Translations under genes and position numbers: made by a program | Assembly: GCA_030560485.1 (NCBI GenBank) | Contig: JAKTTS010000013.1 | Span: forward strand, 1 to 64,000 | DNA: 64,000 nt | From: Ascoidea tarda (nom. inval.) | Lineage: Eukaryota > Ascomycota > Saccharomycetes > Ascoideales > Ascoideaceae | Reading direction: 5' to 3' | Shown here: piece after piece, positions 48,895 to 57,980 of the stretch | How positions within the stretch are numbered: the stretch's first letter is position 1 | Layout of the letters: the number at the start of each line of letters is the position of its first letter | Notes under the pieces: generated by a model | Databases searched by the model: none | Told to the model about the DNA's origin: nothing | The model's input: only the letters and a program-made list of their open reading frames with translations

Positions 48895-51084
48895 TTAATT
48901 TCTTACTATAGCACCATTATACATGATATTAAGATTACTCTTTTCTCGAACTAATTCGAATTTTCCACCCTTTTTCTTATTTTTGAGATCTTCGCCCCAA
49001 CGATCATAGGAGTAAAGACCAATACCAATTAATATTATACCTAAAATTTGGGAGTTTGATATCTGTTTCCCACTTATAAGTATACTAACTGTTATAATCA
49101 CAATTCTTTTTAGCATGCTAGCAATTGAATAACTAACAGTTGATATTGAGCCTAACAATTGAAAGGCTAATAAAGCTTGAAAGAAATGAGAGCAACCGTT
49201 TAGAACTAAAAGTTTAAAAGGGATAAAAGAGGTATTTGATTTCAGTTTTTGATCGTCAAGATGAGAACTTTTAGAGGACTTGTGATGGGAAGAAGAAGAT
49301 GATGAATGAGCAATTGAAGGAGATGACAACATTCCATGTTGAACTAAGATTTTTTCTTCGATGTCATCAGAAGATAAGTAATCAGCGGGTAAATCAGGAT
49401 TTTTTATACACATAATTTGATTGTCGTTTGCATAATTATTATTTGATGAAGAGGATAATTGTTGAGCAATCAGTGAGGTTGGAATTGAGGGAGTTAGCAA
49501 AGGATTTGAGCTTAGATTCAAGTTTAAACCTAGGTTGGTGTTTGAAGATAATAAGATTGGTAATTCTGAAAAAAGGAATAAAGGTAAAGAAAAAACTAAG
49601 CCAAAAAGAGAACAAAAGAATAATACAGTCAATTTGTCAATTTTTAGATCCTTTTTATTCAGATCATTTAAAGGCAAAGATTGTAGGGAAGAAGGGGAAG
49701 GCAAAGAGTTTGAAGGGATGAAGTTGATGTTCAAGTAGGGGCTCGTGTTTCTTGAAGAAGAATATCTTTCAATTTGTTTCTCTTGATTGTATAGTTTTTC
49801 GTCAAATCTGTTGAAGGATTCAGAAGAGGAGACACTGATATTTTGAGACAGTGGTAATAAAGAGTTGGTAGGATTATTGTCAATGTTATTATTATTATCG
49901 AGAGAGTTGTTATTGGTATTGTTAATATTTTGATTAAATTTTTCATTAAATTGGTTGAAAATTTGAACATTATTTTGAGTGTTATTTTGACTATAATTGG
50001 ATAAATCAAGAGAGGAGTTGCTAGCTGAGAGCAAGTTTGTTGGAGTAGAAATACCGGAAGATAGAGCCAAGACAGCAGGATTATTGTTTATTTTTGAAGA
50101 GGTGTATGTGACGACCTTTTTGCCATACATATTTTGAACAACGAAAATTAGGGTTGAGATGAAGGAGTAGAGCAAACCTTTGAAATGGTCATTATTAGAC
50201 CAATTGAAGTTAAAAACCGAAAAAATATTGAAAAGAAAGGAGATGAGGCCAGTGGTATTGTTATCTGGGTCTGAGTGCTTGAGGGTGTTATTGGAAGAGG
50301 ATTTATTGATGCTGGAGATGTTGTCAAATAAAACCATTATGATGACACCCAAAACGAGAGGAAATAGGGTTAAATAAGTTTGAATAGGGAATTTTACTTT
50401 ATAATATAATCTATAGGATAAAACCATTAAAAAGGGGGATAGAGTTTTGATACTCGATACCATTGCTATTGAGATAAGAGTTGTTGATAGATGAGAGAAG
50501 AATTTTCCGATGAATTGGGAGATGCCCATTGGTAATATTTTTGAGATGAGTTTTTTGTTTTTGAGATAGTTTATATTAAAGTCCTTTGGGAGAAAGCCCT
50601 TTGGAAGAACTAGTAGTAGGGCGTTGTTTAGATTTTTATTGATAAAGACAATGAGTAGGGTTAAGAAGATTGAGGTTAGGAATTGAAAAATGGAGAGAAA
50701 GGAAGGAAAGGGGAATTTATTTAGGATTGATTTTGTTGATTGGGAAGTGATTGAAGATATAGAGTACCATAGTAAACAGGTTATAAAGATTTTAACGTTT
50801 TTAAGAGAAATAAAGGTTAATAAATTTGATTTGAAATTTTTTTTATTGAGAAAGTTTGAGTTATTTAGGTTTAAATTTAAATTTAGATTTAGATTTGTTT
50901 TTGAAGGAGAAGGGGTATTTATGATGATGTTATTGTTATTAGTATAAGCATTTCTATAGTGGTTATTGAAGAAGGAAAGGTTTTGAAAATAGTTCCAAAG
51001 CTTGTTTAAACCGAAAGAGGACTGATCATTGTTGTAGGAATGATAGATGTTGTAGGTTGGCAAATCCATCTTATCCATTTTCAT
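48895..51084 (-). CDS. SLY41-like triose-phosphate-transporter-family membrane protein
   Basis: Drug/metabolite transporter of the TPT family, probably in ER or Golgi membranes. The membrane core matches yeast Sly41: CLLWYSISSITSQSTKSILN, LPMGISQFIGKFFSHLSTTL, SSIKTLSPFLMVLSYRLYYK, FISTLIFVVQNMYGKK, KLTVLFFCSLFGLVFSLPL, NGCSHFFQALLAFQLLGSIS and KRIVIITVSILISGKQISNS, ending IGLYSYDRWGED. About ten hydrophobic spans are visible. At 729 residues it is far longer than Sly41 (453). The extra length is an Asn-rich N-terminus with a Leu-Asn dipeptide run, a Ser/Asn-rich insert of about 150 residues between spans, and a second insert of about 80. Yeast YJL193W belongs to the same family, so orthology to SLY41 proper is likely but not certain. 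Confidence 0.85.
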   Translation of the reverse strand: MKMDKMDLPTYNIYHSYNNDQSSFGLNKLWNYFQNLSFFNNHYRNAYTNNNNIIINTPSPSKTNLNLNLNLNLNNSNFLNKKNFKSNLLTFISLKNVKIFITCLLWYSISSITSQSTKSILNKFPFPSFLSIFQFLTSIFLTLLIVFINKNLNNALLLVLPKGFLPKDFNINYLKNKKLISKILPMGISQFIGKFFSHLSTTLISIAMVSSIKTLSPFLMVLSYRLYYKVKFPIQTYLTLFPLVLGVIIMVLFDNISSINKSSSNNTLKHSDPDNNTTGLISFLFNIFSVFNFNWSNNDHFKGLLYSFISTLIFVVQNMYGKKVVTYTSSKINNNPAVLALSSGISTPTNLLSASNSSLDLSNYSQNNTQNNVQIFNQFNEKFNQNINNTNNNSLDNNNNIDNNPTNSLLPLSQNISVSSSESFNRFDEKLYNQEKQIERYSSSRNTSPYLNINFIPSNSLPSPSSLQSLPLNDLNKKDLKIDKLTVLFFCSLFGLVFSLPLFLFSELPILLSSNTNLGLNLNLSSNPLLTPSIPTSLIAQQLSSSSNNNYANDNQIMCIKNPDLPADYLSSDDIEEKILVQHGMLSSPSIAHSSSSSSHHKSSKSSHLDDQKLKSNTSFIPFKLLVLNGCSHFFQALLAFQLLGSISTVSYSIASMLKRIVIITVSILISGKQISNSQILGIILIGIGLYSYDRWGEDLKNKKKGGKFELVREKSNLNIMYNGAIVRN

Positions 51085-51343
51085 TCACTAAAAAGATTAA
51101 TTTTTTTTTTTTTGAATTCTTTTTGATTTGTTGGTGACTTGTTGGTGATTTCTTTTAGTGAAAAGTCAGAAGCCGGAGAGTAGAACAGAGGCAATGGAGT
51201 AGAAAAACAAGGCAGCTGGGAAGAAAGTGGAGTAGGAAATAAAGAAGAGGAAATAGAAGCAGAAAAAGCAGAGAAAGCAGAGAAAGCAAAGAAAGCAGAG
51301 ATTTAAACACAGATCAGAAACAAAACAAAATGATGGTATCGAA

Positions 51344-51412
51344 AGAATATGGGAGAATATGGGAGAATATGGGGGAATATGAGAAAATATGAGAAAATAT
51401 GGGATGATGGAG
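51344..51412. repeat. about 10-bp tandem repeat, six to seven diverged copies
   Basis: Units of the form GAATATGGGA, some changed to AAATATGAGA, run head to tail in the SLY41-like upstream region. The surrounding 51170-51780 is strongly purine-rich on the plus strand, hence T/C-rich toward the SLY41-like gene. The many open frames here are artefacts of this bias. Confidence 0.8.
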
Positions 51413-51851
51413 GAGAGGAAAAAAGCGAGTGACGAACAACAAAAAGGAAAGCGTGAAAGAAGCAGCTAAAGTAACAACGAGAAGATGAGAAGACGAGAAG
51501 ATGAGAAGCTCGAGAAAACAGAAGACGTTAGAAACAGAGAAGTAGAGACCGGTTCTGGCAGCAGAAACAGCACAAGCAGCAGAAGAGGAGCAGGGAAGTG
51601 GCTTTGCTGGAAAACAGAAAGAAGGGTCGAGAAAAGACAGTTGCTGGAAGAAGTGTTGCAGTGAGTGTGTTGAAGAGGAGGAAGCAGCAGAAGAAGAAGA
51701 AACAGCAGAAGCAAAAGCAGAAGAACAGCTCAAAAATCCGGAAGCAGAAGCAGCAGAAGAAGCTCTGGTGGCTCGAACAAAGGAAGCCCATCGGCATGGT
51801 AGCCGGAAAACGCGTCTCCATGCGTCTGTGCGTAAACAAGTACACTATACC

Positions 51852-51901
51852 CACGTGACCAGTCTATTTTTACTGACCAATCATCACGCAAAGATCACGT
51901 G
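51852..51901. promoter_or_regulatory. CACGTG - CCAAT - CACGTG cluster
   Basis: Two CACGTG hexamers (51852-51857 and 51896-51901, the second within ATCACGTGAC, a full Cbf1-type site) flank a CCAAT at 51877-51881. The cluster lies 120-170 bp before the mitochondrial HMG-box gene and could also serve the divergent SLY41-like gene. CCAAT points to the Hap complex and CACGTG to Cbf1 or a related bHLH factor. Binding is inferred. Confidence 0.55.
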
Positions 51902-52018
51902 ACCGATCTGATCCGTTTTGCTTTGGAACGGTTTGTCTTTTGCAATGTTTTGTTTTGATTGTTGATTTGCCTCTTGGATCTCCCTTCAGGTACGTTCGTG
52001 CTTTTGTCCATTCCAGCT

Positions 52019-52372
52019 ATGCTTTCTACTCAATTATTTAGATCCTCTCTCGGTGCTACTGCTTTTGGAGGCAATAGACTTTTTTCTTCTGCTGCTTTGA
52101 CCAGGTTCCATTCTGCCTCTCCATTGTCCTTGAAGAAAAAAAGCGAGAAAAAATACTACCCTCACTGCTACCAAGTTTTTTTTTTGGAACAATACCCAGT
52201 GTTGAAAGCTGAACATAGCGATGTTTCCCAAAAAGATCTCTACAGGTTAATCGGCCAGGCCTGGAAGGGCTTGACAGCCAAACAAAAAGATGCGTACAGA
52301 GAAAAGGCAGCAGAAGGGAAGAGAAAACTTCAAGCTGAAGAAGCTAACCAAGCGGCTAAAGAAGCCAAATAG
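52019..52372 (+). CDS. mitochondrial single-HMG-box protein (mtDNA packaging candidate)
   Basis: 117 residues. Residues 1-35 (MLSTQLFRSSLGATAFGGNR, then LFSSAALTRFHS) form a clear matrix presequence with Arg and Ser but no acid. Residues about 45-105 form one HMG box: YYPHCYQVFFLEQYPVL, DLYRLIGQAWKGLTAKQKDA, YREKAAEGKRK. An Ala/Glu/Lys-rich tail follows. In yeasts the mitochondrial HMG protein Abf2 bends and compacts mtDNA, but it has two boxes; this one has a single box and is shorter (Abf2 has 183 residues). It may be the Abf2 counterpart or an additional mitochondrial HMG protein. I start at the ATG at 52019 because the presequence begins there; the open frame upstream has no suitable ATG. 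Confidence 0.85.
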   Translation: MLSTQLFRSSLGATAFGGNRLFSSAALTRFHSASPLSLKKKSEKKYYPHCYQVFFLEQYPVLKAEHSDVSQKDLYRLIGQAWKGLTAKQKDAYREKAAEGKRKLQAEEANQAAKEAK

Positions 52373-52998
52373 TGACCGTTGGGTGTTAGATTTTTGATTT
52401 TCTCAGTTTTGTTGTTTTAAAGATAGTTGTTTTTATTTCTGGTTCAATGTTGCCATTCTGGCGCGCCTCTGCTACTGTTTTTCTTTTATACATAATATAT
52501 CTACGTTGCCAGTGCCCAATAATATATCCTTGTACGTGCTCGTCCTCCGCTGCAACGCCCTTGCAGTGTCCCTGTCGCCACATTCACCAAGCACAGCAAC
52601 CCACAAACAACAGATCAGAAAGCCTCTTCCGCACCCCATTGCTGGTTCTCTCGCACTGCACGCCTGCATGTGTACTGCAGCTTTCCGCGTGCACATTCCA
52701 GGCCCAGAACGGGTTTCTTTTTGGCCCAACCGTGCGTTGTTTTGTTTTTGACTGCAGCAACAATAAAACAGCTCTGCTCCCAAAAGAAGTGTGCAATTGA
52801 ATGTCTCTGCTTCTTTCCACCATACGAGCTCAATTCAGGCCCATTTCACCTCACTCACCTCGCTTTTATAAATAGACTCTAGCCAGTCCTTATAAATACG
52901 TGCTGCCACAAGCTGGTTGTCTCTCCTGGCTGTTCCTCTAACTATGAGCTTGTCACCTTGCAACTGAAAACAAACACATACCATCCACCACTTCCACA
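52373..52998. other. GC-richer spacer and promoter
   Basis: 52440-52850 is clearly less AT-rich than the rest of the window and is open in several frames on both strands, none with family features. It probably holds the promoter of the gene at 52999. I see no tRNA or other RNA gene in it. Confidence 0.5.
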
Positions 52999-55236
52999 AT
53001 GTCTGCCAAAGACCCTCTCGACTCACTCCAACAGTCTCGCCTATACAAGAGACAATGGCACGATGGGTATATAGCCTTGTGTGTCTTACTACCCTTACTC
53101 CTTGTCGCTGTGTTGTTTGCTCTTTTCTACTACTTCAAGAAAACCAAATCATTCAAATCAAGTACCTTACGTACTTCAAACAAGAATGATTTGGAAAATG
53201 GTTTACCAAATGTTTCAAACCACGACGATCCTATCCTAAAAAATGCCAAAAACACTCAGGATCACACCCTTCATGCCTCTAATAACGACAAATCAGACCC
53301 TTCAGTTTCTTCAAAATCAAAAGATTCTCCAATAACTGAAAAACATATTTCATCTCCCTCTAATAGCGATAACAATGACAACTACGATAATGAAAAATAC
53401 TCCAATCCCAATCCCAATCTTAATCTTGAAAATGACACTCCTGCACATTCTCAAATTATCACTCAAAGTCCAATTCAGAATAACTCAACTATTCAACCTG
53501 CATCCTCCCTCAAGTCTTCCCCAAAAAGTCTCTCGAATCAATCCACTACTGACAACAACAGCAACAGCAACAATAATAATAATAATAGATTAGAAGACCC
53601 TTATTCTGAAGTCCCTAAAACTCCTTTAGTCATCTCAACTCATCAATCATTCCACAAACTAAACTCTACTCCCAACTCTCCTGTCGAATTCACTCCTGTA
53701 TCTCCCCTCTCAACTAAAAAATCCTTCACTGCTAAGAAATCCTCAACTTCTCTATCAAACAAATATGATAATAACATCAGACATTTAACCTTAGACCCTT
53801 CAAAATCAAATCTCAATTTGTCTTTGGACCCCTTTGCTTCTCCTGCTCACTCAAAATCTCCAGTCTCTTTATCAACTCCCTTCTCTAACAATACTGCCAC
53901 AGCTATCTTTTACCCAAATGATATCGCAAACTCAAAAACAAACAACAGCAACTCAACTTCAATCAAAGACTTTGATCAACCAATCTTATTCCAAAATGAA
54001 ACTCCTAACGATAACCAAAGAATTCCTCTACCAAAGAGATCAAAATCTTCAATCTTGAGTGCAACGAGAATAAGCTGGGTCAATAAGTCAAAAAAATTCT
54101 TCAACTCAAACAGCAAAAGCTCCTCAAAATCGTCTTTAATTCATAAGGATAAACACTCCTCAAACCATTCTTCAATTGATTTGGACTTTCTCAATACTAA
54201 ACTTGAAAACTCAAACAATTCCCCAAATAACGAAAACCACTCTACTCAAAATTCCCTAAACGTCTACATCTCTTCTTCTCCTCTCTTGCCTGCCTCAAAC
54301 ATAATTTCTTCCGACTTCAATTACAGCAATAAAGGTTTAAACTCAGTTCCTCTCTCAAACCATCCTTCTCTCGATAACTTTAATTTGTCCAACAATAATT
54401 CAAATTCAACCCCAATTTTAAATAACAACAACAACAACTTTAATAAAAATATCAAAGATAACCACAATTATGATTCCGAAATTGATAAACCAATGGACCC
54501 AGAAATGCAAGATTTGATTGACAAAATCAATAGCATCAATGTAAATATTACAAGAGATGATACAATAGTCCTTAGCGACTTTCAATCAAACAAAAACAAT
54601 CCTAATACCAACACCTTTCATGATAATAACTTTTCCATTTATCTGAATACTAATCACAATAATGATGTTCAAACGTTAAACTCAGAAACAACTGTCACTT
54701 CTTCTTTAGCTACAACATCAAGACGAAATCCTGACGCTACAATTGATCTTCTAGACATCAACCAAATTTTAAATCAAGATGACAAAAATGCTAAAGAAAA
54801 GGAAATCAACCACCCGGAACCAACTAAAGAATCCACCACTAATCTTGCTAATAATCCACACTCCATTTCTTCTGTTCCTTCAAATTTAGTCCAAAGAAAA
54901 GTCTCTCCCTCAAATATCTCTCCTAGAGACTCAATTAGTGGTCCTTCTTCCTCTTCAAATTTACATCTAAATGACAATATCAACAAACATTCAACTTCAA
55001 AGCCACCAACCATTAAAAATTCATCATTAAGAGCAGAAAGTGTCAATCTCTCAAAAGATGATGTTAGTTTACAAGATCCTTATTCTATTCCTCAGTCAAG
55101 AAATTCAGTTATAACCTTTAGAAGTGCATTTACTGGAGTTGAGTCATCAGCTCCATCACAATATGGTGCTGAATCATTCATAACAGCAGAAACAAATTTT
55201 TCCAATTCAGAGGATTCTCTGAGCAGATTTAGATAA
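52999..55236 (+). CDS. single-pass membrane protein with long Ser/Asn-rich tail, unidentified
   Basis: 745 residues. A short N-terminus (MSAKDPLDSLQQSRLYKRQW) is followed by one strong membrane span at about residues 24-46 (YIALCVLLPLLLVAVLFALF), then a basic YFKKTK stop-transfer. This suggests the short end faces the lumen or outside and a roughly 700-residue tail faces the cytosol. The tail is disordered in character: Ser, Asn, Pro and Thr-rich with a poly-Asn run and many SP/TP sites. A hydrophilic helix-like patch (MDPEMQDLIDKINSINVNIT) is one of the few ordered-looking parts, and the C-terminal NSVITFRSAFTGVESSAPSQ may be a conserved end motif. The layout recalls yeast bud-neck and cell-wall-related single-pass proteins (Skg6/Tos2 or Skg1 type), but I cannot assign it. 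Confidence 0.75.
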   Translation: MSAKDPLDSLQQSRLYKRQWHDGYIALCVLLPLLLVAVLFALFYYFKKTKSFKSSTLRTSNKNDLENGLPNVSNHDDPILKNAKNTQDHTLHASNNDKSDPSVSSKSKDSPITEKHISSPSNSDNNDNYDNEKYSNPNPNLNLENDTPAHSQIITQSPIQNNSTIQPASSLKSSPKSLSNQSTTDNNSNSNNNNNNRLEDPYSEVPKTPLVISTHQSFHKLNSTPNSPVEFTPVSPLSTKKSFTAKKSSTSLSNKYDNNIRHLTLDPSKSNLNLSLDPFASPAHSKSPVSLSTPFSNNTATAIFYPNDIANSKTNNSNSTSIKDFDQPILFQNETPNDNQRIPLPKRSKSSILSATRISWVNKSKKFFNSNSKSSSKSSLIHKDKHSSNHSSIDLDFLNTKLENSNNSPNNENHSTQNSLNVYISSSPLLPASNIISSDFNYSNKGLNSVPLSNHPSLDNFNLSNNNSNSTPILNNNNNNFNKNIKDNHNYDSEIDKPMDPEMQDLIDKINSINVNITRDDTIVLSDFQSNKNNPNTNTFHDNNFSIYLNTNHNNDVQTLNSETTVTSSLATTSRRNPDATIDLLDINQILNQDDKNAKEKEINHPEPTKESTTNLANNPHSISSVPSNLVQRKVSPSNISPRDSISGPSSSSNLHLNDNINKHSTSKPPTIKNSSLRAESVNLSKDDVSLQDPYSIPQSRNSVITFRSAFTGVESSAPSQYGAESFITAETNFSNSEDSLSRFR

Positions 55237-56073
55237 TTTTATTTTAATCCAATTTAAAATTTTTGCTGTTGATTTCTTTTTATTTTCTATTTTTTGTTTC
55301 TAGTTCATTATTATAATTATTATTTTGAGACTTTATCATTGTTCAGTGTATTTTTTGTTTATTGATCTTTTATTATTTTGGTTCTGATTGAAATTTTATC
55401 TTTTTTTTGTATTATGTTTTAACCAAATTATTATAACTTTTTTATTATTTTGCTTTCTTAATTCTCTTTTCATTCTAATTATTTCAACCTGATTTACTTA
55501 ATTCTTTTCTTTTAATATTTTCTGCTTAAACTTTTTTTTTTAATGAACTAGTACGTTATATAATTTGAGTTTGAATTTTTCAATCCTTTAATCTTTTAAT
55601 TATTTAATCATTTATTCGTTTAATCGTTTTTTTAATAATTATTTTGCTTATATTTTAATTGATATTTTAATTGATATTTTAATTGATATTTTAATTGATA
55701 TTTTAGTTAATTTTTAAATTTAGTAAATAATTATAATTGTGAATAGTACTAGGTTGTTTTACTGTATCCAGTTATTATGGTATACAATTAAATGAAATGC
55801 TAGTAGATAATACATTTACATTAATATTGGAAGATATATTGAATAGTATCATCCACATTCAAGATACTAAGTAAGAAATATAGTGATAATTTAGAAGAAA
55901 AAGCCTAAGCTATTTAAAGATAAAATACAGTATTAATTAGAGACCATTTTTGAGAAATTGAATTATAGATGTAAATAAAAAGAATAAATAAAAGTAAAAC
56001 ATGAATTGAAAAGTATGAAAAATAAAGCGAAAATATTGGAGGTAGTATAATTAAAAGAACAGCAAAAATGAGA
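55237..56073. other. very AT-rich spacer between convergent genes
   Basis: T-rich on the plus strand to about 55650, then mixed. A 12-bp tandem repeat lies at 55651-55706. No gene is seen. Confidence 0.7.
55651..55706. repeat. 12-bp tandem repeat, four exact copies plus a partial
   Basis: TATTTTAATTGA repeats head to tail four times, followed by TATTTTAG. Confidence 0.9.
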
Positions 56074-57324
56074 TCAGGAAAGATTTCTGCCTTCAATACT
56101 AACACCACCTTGAGCTCTTGCTTTCTTTTTATTGATATATTGCATTTTATTTTTAATTCTTTTAAACTGTTCATCTTTATTTAAAGAAGCACCTACACCA
56201 GCTAAAGCAGCTTGAGAAGCCTTCGAGTTGTTTAAAGTGGTGATATCAACAACTGGCGCAATTCTATAGGCAGTTGTTCTAACTTCTGGAGCCACGGTTC
56301 TATTTCTTCCTTCAGCTTTCTCTTCATAAATGGATTTTCTATTTTGTTTATCATTTGAAGCAGTTGATCTATTTTGCATTGATTTGGATAAGGAGTTTTG
56401 ATTTGAATTTTGACTAGCAAATTTTCTCTTGAGGAATTTATTTATATCAAAGTCGACCTTTTGAACGGTTTTATTTTTATAGCTGTCTGATTTATTCATA
56501 ATTGGTCTAGTCCATTCTCCTACCAATCTATCAGCTTGTCTCTTTAAGGAGGGTTCAACTCTTTTTGATTTCTGGTAAAATAACATGACTTTGCCCAACC
56601 CAGATTCCTGGAGATGAATCGTTTTTATGGGCAATTTGGAGATTGAGTCAAACAAACATTTTTGAATTTCAAAAGCAGGAAGTGAGGCATCAGGCAAAGG
56701 TTCTAGCCATTTCCTAATGGCGGCTAGTAAATTGTTATCCAATATTGAGTCAGCCAAATCAGCTCTTAGTAAGATTTCCTTGACTTTTGGCAATAATAGT
56801 AGTTTGTTTGTAGCCGGGATTTTGTTATTCAGAGCAGCTTCATCTTGCTCAGCAGCGTAGGCCATTTCATTTTTCAATCTTTCAATTTTGGCATCCTGCT
56901 GCTGCTCCAAATCCACCGAGTCGATTTTCTTTCGTTTTTTCTTTTTGGATAAGCTTTGCACAGCAGCATCCAATTTCTCTTCGTATTCTCGTTTTCTTCT
57001 TTCATTGAAGTCCAATACCTCTTCTGTGTTGGCGTAGGATTGGTTTCCGGCAGAAAGGCCAGGCCCATATTCTTTTCTGGACAGTCTGATGCCAATACCA
57101 TTGGCAACAGGAACAGCATGGTCGTCGTACTGGGTGTTGGGCTGGGAAGAAGAGCTTCGCTTCTTGTGAATGGATAAGCTGAAGGGGTCTTCCTCTGGCT
57201 CTGGAGCATCTTCGTCGACCTCAGACAAGTCGTCGTGTTCAAAGTCCTGGGCGTCGGCACGCTGGACTTCAGCGGTTGGATGAGACTCAGGATCAGGAGC
57301 AGCATGGACATCAGATTCACTCAT
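56074..57324 (-). CDS. SPN1: transcription elongation factor Spn1/Iws1
   Basis: Partner of Spt6; works with RNA polymerase II in elongation and chromatin maintenance. The acidic N-terminus (about 1-70) is followed by a Lys-rich stretch (SLSKKKKRKK) and the conserved TFIIS-N/LW-type helical bundle at about residues 170-275: LLLLPKVKEILLRADLADSI, NNLLAAIRKWLEPLPDASLP, PIKTIHLQESGLGKVMLFYQ and RLVGEWTRPIMNKSDSY. A basic C-terminal tail ends the 416-residue protein, close to S. cerevisiae Spn1 (410). The promoter is shared with TOM5. Confidence 0.94.
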   Translation of the reverse strand: MSESDVHAAPDPESHPTAEVQRADAQDFEHDDLSEVDEDAPEPEEDPFSLSIHKKRSSSSQPNTQYDDHAVPVANGIGIRLSRKEYGPGLSAGNQSYANTEEVLDFNERRKREYEEKLDAAVQSLSKKKKRKKIDSVDLEQQQDAKIERLKNEMAYAAEQDEAALNNKIPATNKLLLLPKVKEILLRADLADSILDNNLLAAIRKWLEPLPDASLPAFEIQKCLFDSISKLPIKTIHLQESGLGKVMLFYQKSKRVEPSLKRQADRLVGEWTRPIMNKSDSYKNKTVQKVDFDINKFLKRKFASQNSNQNSLSKSMQNRSTASNDKQNRKSIYEEKAEGRNRTVAPEVRTTAYRIAPVVDITTLNNSKASQAALAGVGASLNKDEQFKRIKNKMQYINKKKARAQGGVSIEGRNLS

Positions 57325-57406
57325 TGTCGGTGGAGAAGCAGAAGAAGAAGAGTTTTCAGCAGCGAGGAAAGAGGCGAGAGCTTTTCAGAGCTGGGCAAAA
57401 ACAAAG

Positions 57407-57413
57407 TTACCCG
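57407..57413. promoter_or_regulatory. Reb1-type site in the SPN1/TOM5 promoter
   Basis: TTACCCG, the Reb1 core, lies in the 188-bp divergent promoter between SPN1 and TOM5. Reb1 sites often keep such promoters free of nucleosomes. Position and word match only. Confidence 0.45.
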
Positions 57414-57512
57414 GAACGACATAAAAAGCTGGAAAAGAAGAAGAGATCTTTCTGCTGCTTTCACTGCTTTAACTGCTCAGTAACAAAGAACAACGACGAA
57501 CAACACATCGCA

Positions 57513-57739
57513 ATGTTTGGTTTAGGTGTTCCTCCCTCAGAAAAAGAAAAGCAAATCCACACTGCTCAGACATATGCCACTCTCCAAACTGCCTTCTACA
57601 TCGCCAGTGCGTTGTATCTCAGTAAGTATCGCTCTAGCTAGAACAGCTGAAGAGTTGCTGAAGACTTTGAAAACTTTGACTACTAACACTCATTTCAGCT
57701 CCTATTGTGTTCCATTTCGTTAAAAAGCTCGCTAAATAG
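57513..57739 (+). CDS. TOM5: mitochondrial import receptor subunit Tom5
   Basis: Two exons: 57513-57621 and 57699-57739, joined in phase 1, giving 49 residues. The protein begins MFGLGVPPSEKEKQIHTAQT, has a tail anchor YATLQTAFYIASALYLTPIV and ends FHFVKKLAK. Yeast Tom5 (50 residues) begins MFGLPQQEVSEEEKRAHQEQ and ends WHLVKKQWK, so length, start and end agree. Tom5 is a small tail-anchored subunit of the outer-membrane TOM complex that helps pass precursors to the pore. Unspliced, the frame would end in SKYRSS and lose the anchor's second half, so splicing is needed. Confidence 0.92.
57622..57698 (+). other. TOM5: intron of TOM5
   Basis: 77 nt with donor GTAAGT, perfect branch point TACTAAC at 57681-57687 and acceptor TTTCAG at 57698. 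Confidence 0.95.
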
Positions 57740-57980
57740 GCTTCTTTTCAAATGTTAGATGGTGTTGTTGACGCCTATAAATAATTTGTAAACTATGTAT
57801 ATATGCATCTGGTTTTTATTTTAAACGCTGGTTCTTGGAACATGATTCGAATTCAATTTCTTTTATCTATATGTACAAGAAAATAAATAATTAAATAAGA
57901 AATAAAAGTCAATTTACCTAAAAAAAAGCTAGACGTAAAAGTTACAGTAAAGAAAACAAGTTCCATTTTGTTTATTTTGT

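Noticed and set aside
51314-51858. Several overlapping Ser- or Phe/Leu-rich frames on both strands
   Set aside because: They arise from the purine-rich tract and its 10-bp repeats; no frame has family motifs or a sensible start.
52447-52833. Cys-rich open frames on both strands in the spacer before 52999
   Set aside because: The local GC rise lowers stop-codon frequency. Several mutually overlapping frames are open at once and none resembles a protein family.
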